Below are positions 4,964-7,570 of a DNA stretch of 7,570 nt, piece by piece (the stretch's first letter is position 1; each line of letters starts with the position of its first letter). Position numbers and translations under genes: made by a program. Location: the NCBI GenBank assembly GCA_002353975.1, contig DEKQ01000121.1, positions 1-7,570 on the forward strand. Direction: 5' to 3'. The notes under the pieces are model-generated. The model saw nothing but the letters and a program-made list of their open reading frames with translations. It ran no database searches and had not been told where the DNA came from. The DNA is from Prevotellaceae bacterium UBA2718. GTDB taxonomy: Bacteria > Bacteroidota > Bacteroidia > Bacteroidales > Bacteroidaceae.

Positions 4964-7375
4964 TTATTTGCCAGCCAGCTCTAACATTTTGAGCGCCCTG
5001 CTCTTCAGCCATCCCGTGTCTTCGTATTTGGCTGTCATCTTGCCCAGATTGGTCTTCACCTGAGTTGGGATGCCCTGATTGATGCGATCCCTGATGGTGG
5101 CTATCTCGCTGCTCTTGAAGGTTCGCACCTCAGGCAGGAAGTGCTTTGAGATAATCTGCATTGTGTTGCCCTTAATCAGTCGTACGACAACTGCCACGTA
5201 CAACGGCCCCAGATAGCTCTTGTTATAGATGAAGTTGTGGGTTTTGTTGGTGGGCACATAGACAATAGGATCTGCCACTATGTTGCGTGCGCCATTGGCC
5301 ACAGATCCTGTCAGGCCGTAGCATCGGTAGTTGAAGCCCGTCTCCTGAGTGTCAACACTATTGTCGTTGACAGGCAACTCGCTCACCTTATACGCTGCAT
5401 CGAGGTCTGCACCCTTACTGATGGTGGGTATTTCTTCATTCTTGCATGCCACGCGCTTTACCGACTTGGTGTCCTGTTCGCTGAACAGATTGATGAAGCT
5501 GTCATCCTGTGTTGTGAGCTGCACCTGCTCGTTCTTCAGCTGATAGTATCCGAAGTAAGGGTCTGGTCCCTGATACACATCATAAGGACCGGCATTCGTA
5601 ACGAGGCTTGTGTATATTTCAGCCTGATCAAAGTCGAAGCCCATCATCTCCTTATTTATATATACTTCTACCGTTGATGGGTCAAGAAATGAAATAAAGC
5701 GTAGCTGCTCGTCATCATTTGTGACACATTCTATCAGCTGTTTGTCATAGGACATCTGGTAGCTGGCAGGGTAGCTGGCGGGGTTGTAGAGCACGTGGTC
5801 GGCTGATACATAGACAACAGGATTGTTCACCATGGTCATCAGTCCATAAGTGGGCAGTGTGTTGCCAGCTGGGTCTTCAGCGGCTCTGGTGCTGCTATTA
5901 GCCCATTTTGCAGGCGAGCCAGAGAGCAGCGTCTCCCACTTGTACTTGAAGTGTTCCGGCTTGAAGGTGATGGCAGGCAGTGCGTTGATAGTGTTGTATG
6001 TCAGCGAACCGTTAATACTACCATTAGTATTGAAATCTACTTTCACCGAGCCTTCGAAGCTCTGTTTCGAGTCTTGGTCTGCTGCGGCAGTGTTCAGGCA
6101 GGTGCCCACGAATGTGCTGACGCCACCAACTATTTGCGCAGTGCCTGCAACTGTCCCACCTGCCCCTAAAGTAGGATTCGCGATACTTGCTATTCCTGCA
6201 CCTACCTGAAACAGACTTGTTCCAAAACCATTGAAGAATGTGGCTGCTGCTGCCAATGAACTGCCCTTCTTGACGAGTTTGACTGCATCCATCTTTAAGT
6301 CGCCGTCGTTATGTAGGTTTGCCTTCGTTTCGATACTACCCGCCAGTGTGGTTGCCAGTCTTAGTGTTAACCTGGTGCTCGCATCTTCGAGAGCCTCTTT
6401 GGCTGTGTTGATATACGCACCATCTACACTAACGTCAAAGCACACCCAACCAGAGGTGATGGCGCGCGTTTGACCCGTACCGATGGGTATTATATTCATA
6501 GTTTGCGTTCCTTGGGGGTCGTAATTGTTGCCTACCGTCAATTTTCCTGCGTTCTGCACGGCAAGTGGCATCACCTTACTCTCGTTGCCATTAAAGGCTA
6601 TAGAAAACTTCTTGCTGGGATTGTACTGCTCCAGTACGAACCATGCCGTCGATGCGTTGTTGATGTATCCCGCAGGGATATAGTAGAAGAAACGCAATTT
6701 GCTCTGTTTGTTGTTGTAGAGTGTGAAGAAGTTGGCTCCGCTGGTTGACTCCAGTCCCAGCGTGCTATAGACAAGTCGCCAGTCTGCCTTTGTCTTTTTC
6801 ATCTCTTCGGAGACGTATGGCGGAACAGAGCCCAGTGCATTGTCTGCCCAGGGCAGGGCGCGTTTCATCCATGTCTGTCTGTCGCTGGACTCGGTGATAT
6901 AGACCTTCCCGCTTGCCCCTTCATACCAGTCCTGATAGAAGGCCTTGTTAAGCGATGTCACTTCGGGCAAAGCAGTCTCCCCGCTGTTGCCGCCGGTGTC
7001 ACCCTGCTTTAAGACGGTGATGGCTACCTGCTTGTTGTCCGATGATGTAAACGACACCGTAGCCGTACGATCTATGTTGCTTTCTTCAGATGTTGACAGC
7101 AGCAATACAGGGTGCTGCTCACCATCCGTACCGTCCTGCTTGGCTGTCAGCCAGGCTTCGCTGCTGACGATGTTAGACACGTTGCCAATAACGCTGTCGA
7201 TGACTACCACCCGCGAGTTGACATCGACGGCTATGCGCACGTTGTACGAGTAGTCACTCCCCTTCACAGAACCGGGGCCTCCAGTTTCTGATGTTGGTGC
7301 GTTCACGTCAGAGCAACTGCTGATAGCTATGCTCATTATCGCAAGCCCAATACACAAAAGAAAATTTTTAATCAT
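4964..7375 (-). CDS. Large BACON-domain lipoprotein with a central Gly/Ala-rich hydrophobic region
   Basis: The 803-aa product has a lipoprotein signal (residues 1-21, lipobox ISSC with C21). The mature end SDVN carries only one acidic residue, so surface export is less clear than for the next gene. Residues about 45-124 form a BACON domain: SSEAWLTAK in the middle and RTATVSFTSS...VAITVLKQ at the end, the usual last strands of that Bacteroidetes domain, linked to carbohydrate or mucin binding. Residues about 143-350 are beta-rich (WFVLEQYNP, GWVCFDVSVDG). Residues about 373-429 are strikingly low in charge and rich in Gly, Ala, Ser and Thr (SLAAAATFFNGFG, GAGIASIANPTLGAGG, IVGGVSTFVG). Residues 430-803 are again beta-like with a charged, helical-looking end. 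ATG 7375 is chosen because it starts the signal; a TTG at 7426 would add 17 unsuitable residues. It is the first intact gene of the cluster. No enzyme motif was found. Confidence 0.88.
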   Translation of the reverse strand: MIKNFLLCIGLAIMSIAISSCSDVNAPTSETGGPGSVKGSDYSYNVRIAVDVNSRVVVIDSVIGNVSNIVSSEAWLTAKQDGTDGEQHPVLLLSTSEESNIDRTATVSFTSSDNKQVAITVLKQGDTGGNSGETALPEVTSLNKAFYQDWYEGASGKVYITESSDRQTWMKRALPWADNALGSVPPYVSEEMKKTKADWRLVYSTLGLESTSGANFFTLYNNKQSKLRFFYYIPAGYINNASTAWFVLEQYNPSKKFSIAFNGNESKVMPLAVQNAGKLTVGNNYDPQGTQTMNIIPIGTGQTRAITSGWVCFDVSVDGAYINTAKEALEDASTRLTLRLATTLAGSIETKANLHNDGDLKMDAVKLVKKGSSLAAAATFFNGFGTSLFQVGAGIASIANPTLGAGGTVAGTAQIVGGVSTFVGTCLNTAAADQDSKQSFEGSVKVDFNTNGSINGSLTYNTINALPAITFKPEHFKYKWETLLSGSPAKWANSSTRAAEDPAGNTLPTYGLMTMVNNPVVYVSADHVLYNPASYPASYQMSYDKQLIECVTNDDEQLRFISFLDPSTVEVYINKEMMGFDFDQAEIYTSLVTNAGPYDVYQGPDPYFGYYQLKNEQVQLTTQDDSFINLFSEQDTKSVKRVACKNEEIPTISKGADLDAAYKVSELPVNDNSVDTQETGFNYRCYGLTGSVANGARNIVADPIVYVPTNKTHNFIYNKSYLGPLYVAVVVRLIKGNTMQIISKHFLPEVRTFKSSEIATIRDRINQGIPTQVKTNLGKMTAKYEDTGWLKSRALKMLELAGK

Positions 7376-7461
7376 AACTTTATTTTTATTAATTAATGTT
7401 GTGTTGTATTCCACGTAGATTGACAATCGAGTCTGCGTGCAGAGTTACCTATTCTCATTCT
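7376..7461 (-). other. Leader of the BACON lipoprotein gene, no clear promoter
   Basis: These 86 nt separate the decayed tail from ATG 7375. The last 30 nt on the coding strand are AT-rich, as expected for a Bacteroidetes ribosome-loading region, with no Shine-Dalgarno. I find no TAnnTTTG box. A short TCTGC/GCAGA palindrome (7432-7443) is too small and lacks a U-run, so it is not a convincing terminator. Transcription may therefore enter from beyond the right edge. Confidence 0.4.
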
Positions 7462-7570
7462 TTACTCAACCACAACCTTTTTACCATTATATATATTGCC
7501 CCTTCGTCGTGGGCTTGCCATTGAGACGGCAGCCGTTGATGGTGTACTAGCCTTCTCTAAGTGAAGAGTG
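7462..7570 (-). pseudogene. Frameshifted 3' end of a gene with the short C-terminal sorting-like tail
   Basis: Between 7546 and 7462 the minus strand encodes the two halves of a tail like those of the 240-aa protein and the phosphatase, in different frames. The first half (YTINGCRLNGKPTTKGQYI, from 7546) runs into a TAA at 7489-7487. The second half (IYNGKKVVVE, stop TAA at 7464-7462) is in another frame. Adding one TA unit to the (TA)4T tract at 7488-7496 would join them into a single canonical tail. A TAG (7549-7547) also lies immediately before the first Tyr. Two lesions suggest a decayed gene rather than a reading error, but only about 36 codons are visible and the body lies beyond the window. 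The frame of the second half is open to the window edge, with a tail-unlike translation. Confidence 0.6.

Noticed and set aside
7376..7426. 17-residue extension of the BACON lipoprotein from a TTG
   Set aside because: It would bury the lipoprotein signal, and TTG is a weaker start than the ATG at 7375.
7432..7443. TCTGC/GCAGA palindrome in the BACON gene leader as a terminator
   Set aside because: The stem is too short, the loop is at most 4 nt and no U-run follows.
1..7570. CRISPR array, tRNA, insertion sequence or phage signature
   Set aside because: No spaced direct repeats, cloverleaf, transposase or integrase frame, or terminal inverted repeats were seen on either strand.

Overview
The window looks like a chromosomal segment from a Bacteroidales bacterium, most likely Prevotella or a close relative. 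The sequence evidence is a -7 promoter box of the Bacteroidetes type (TAACTTTG), start codons without Shine-Dalgarno sequences, lipoproteins with Asp-rich residues after the lipidated Cys, a BACON domain, and several copies of a short C-terminal tail (Y-[ST]-[LI]-x-G ... [KR]-G ... GxK) that I associate with secreted Prevotella proteins. The genus is inferred from these family features, not measured. Every supported gene lies on the minus strand, so transcription runs right to left.

Right end to middle (7570 to 3128): the far right holds the decayed 3' end of a gene whose body lies outside the window. Its C-terminal tail is split between two frames by an apparent loss of one TA unit and is preceded by an in-frame TAG. 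A tightly spaced four-gene cluster follows: an 803-aa BACON-domain lipoprotein (7375-4964), a 306-aa Cys-rich lipoprotein with a surface-export-type SSDDDD signal (4919-3999), a 240-aa secreted beta-type protein ending in the short tail (3996-3274), and a 49-aa protein (3277-3128) that overlaps the previous stop by ATGA. The spacings are 44 nt, 2 nt and a 4-nt overlap, which suggests one transcript and coupled translation. The cluster probably encodes a cell-surface or secreted module. No member has a known enzymatic function that I can see, and it is the best candidate here for an undescribed system.

Middle (3048-2167): a secreted class A-type acid phosphatase of the PAP2 superfamily has all three catalytic motifs and carries its own copy of the same C-terminal tail.

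Left (2037-1): a metal-efflux permease of the SO_0444-like/ArsP_1 type has His/Cys-rich loops and a fused C-terminal HMA domain. It sits behind a recognisable promoter with a 15-bp dyad. Next comes an intergenic stem-loop with terminator shape but plus-strand polarity. Last is a Zn-ribbon NUDIX hydrolase cut by the left edge of the window. These left genes look like ordinary housekeeping and metal-homeostasis genes, apparently unrelated to the surface cluster.

No tRNA, rRNA, CRISPR array or insertion sequence was seen. No intergenic stretch exceeds about 130 bases.
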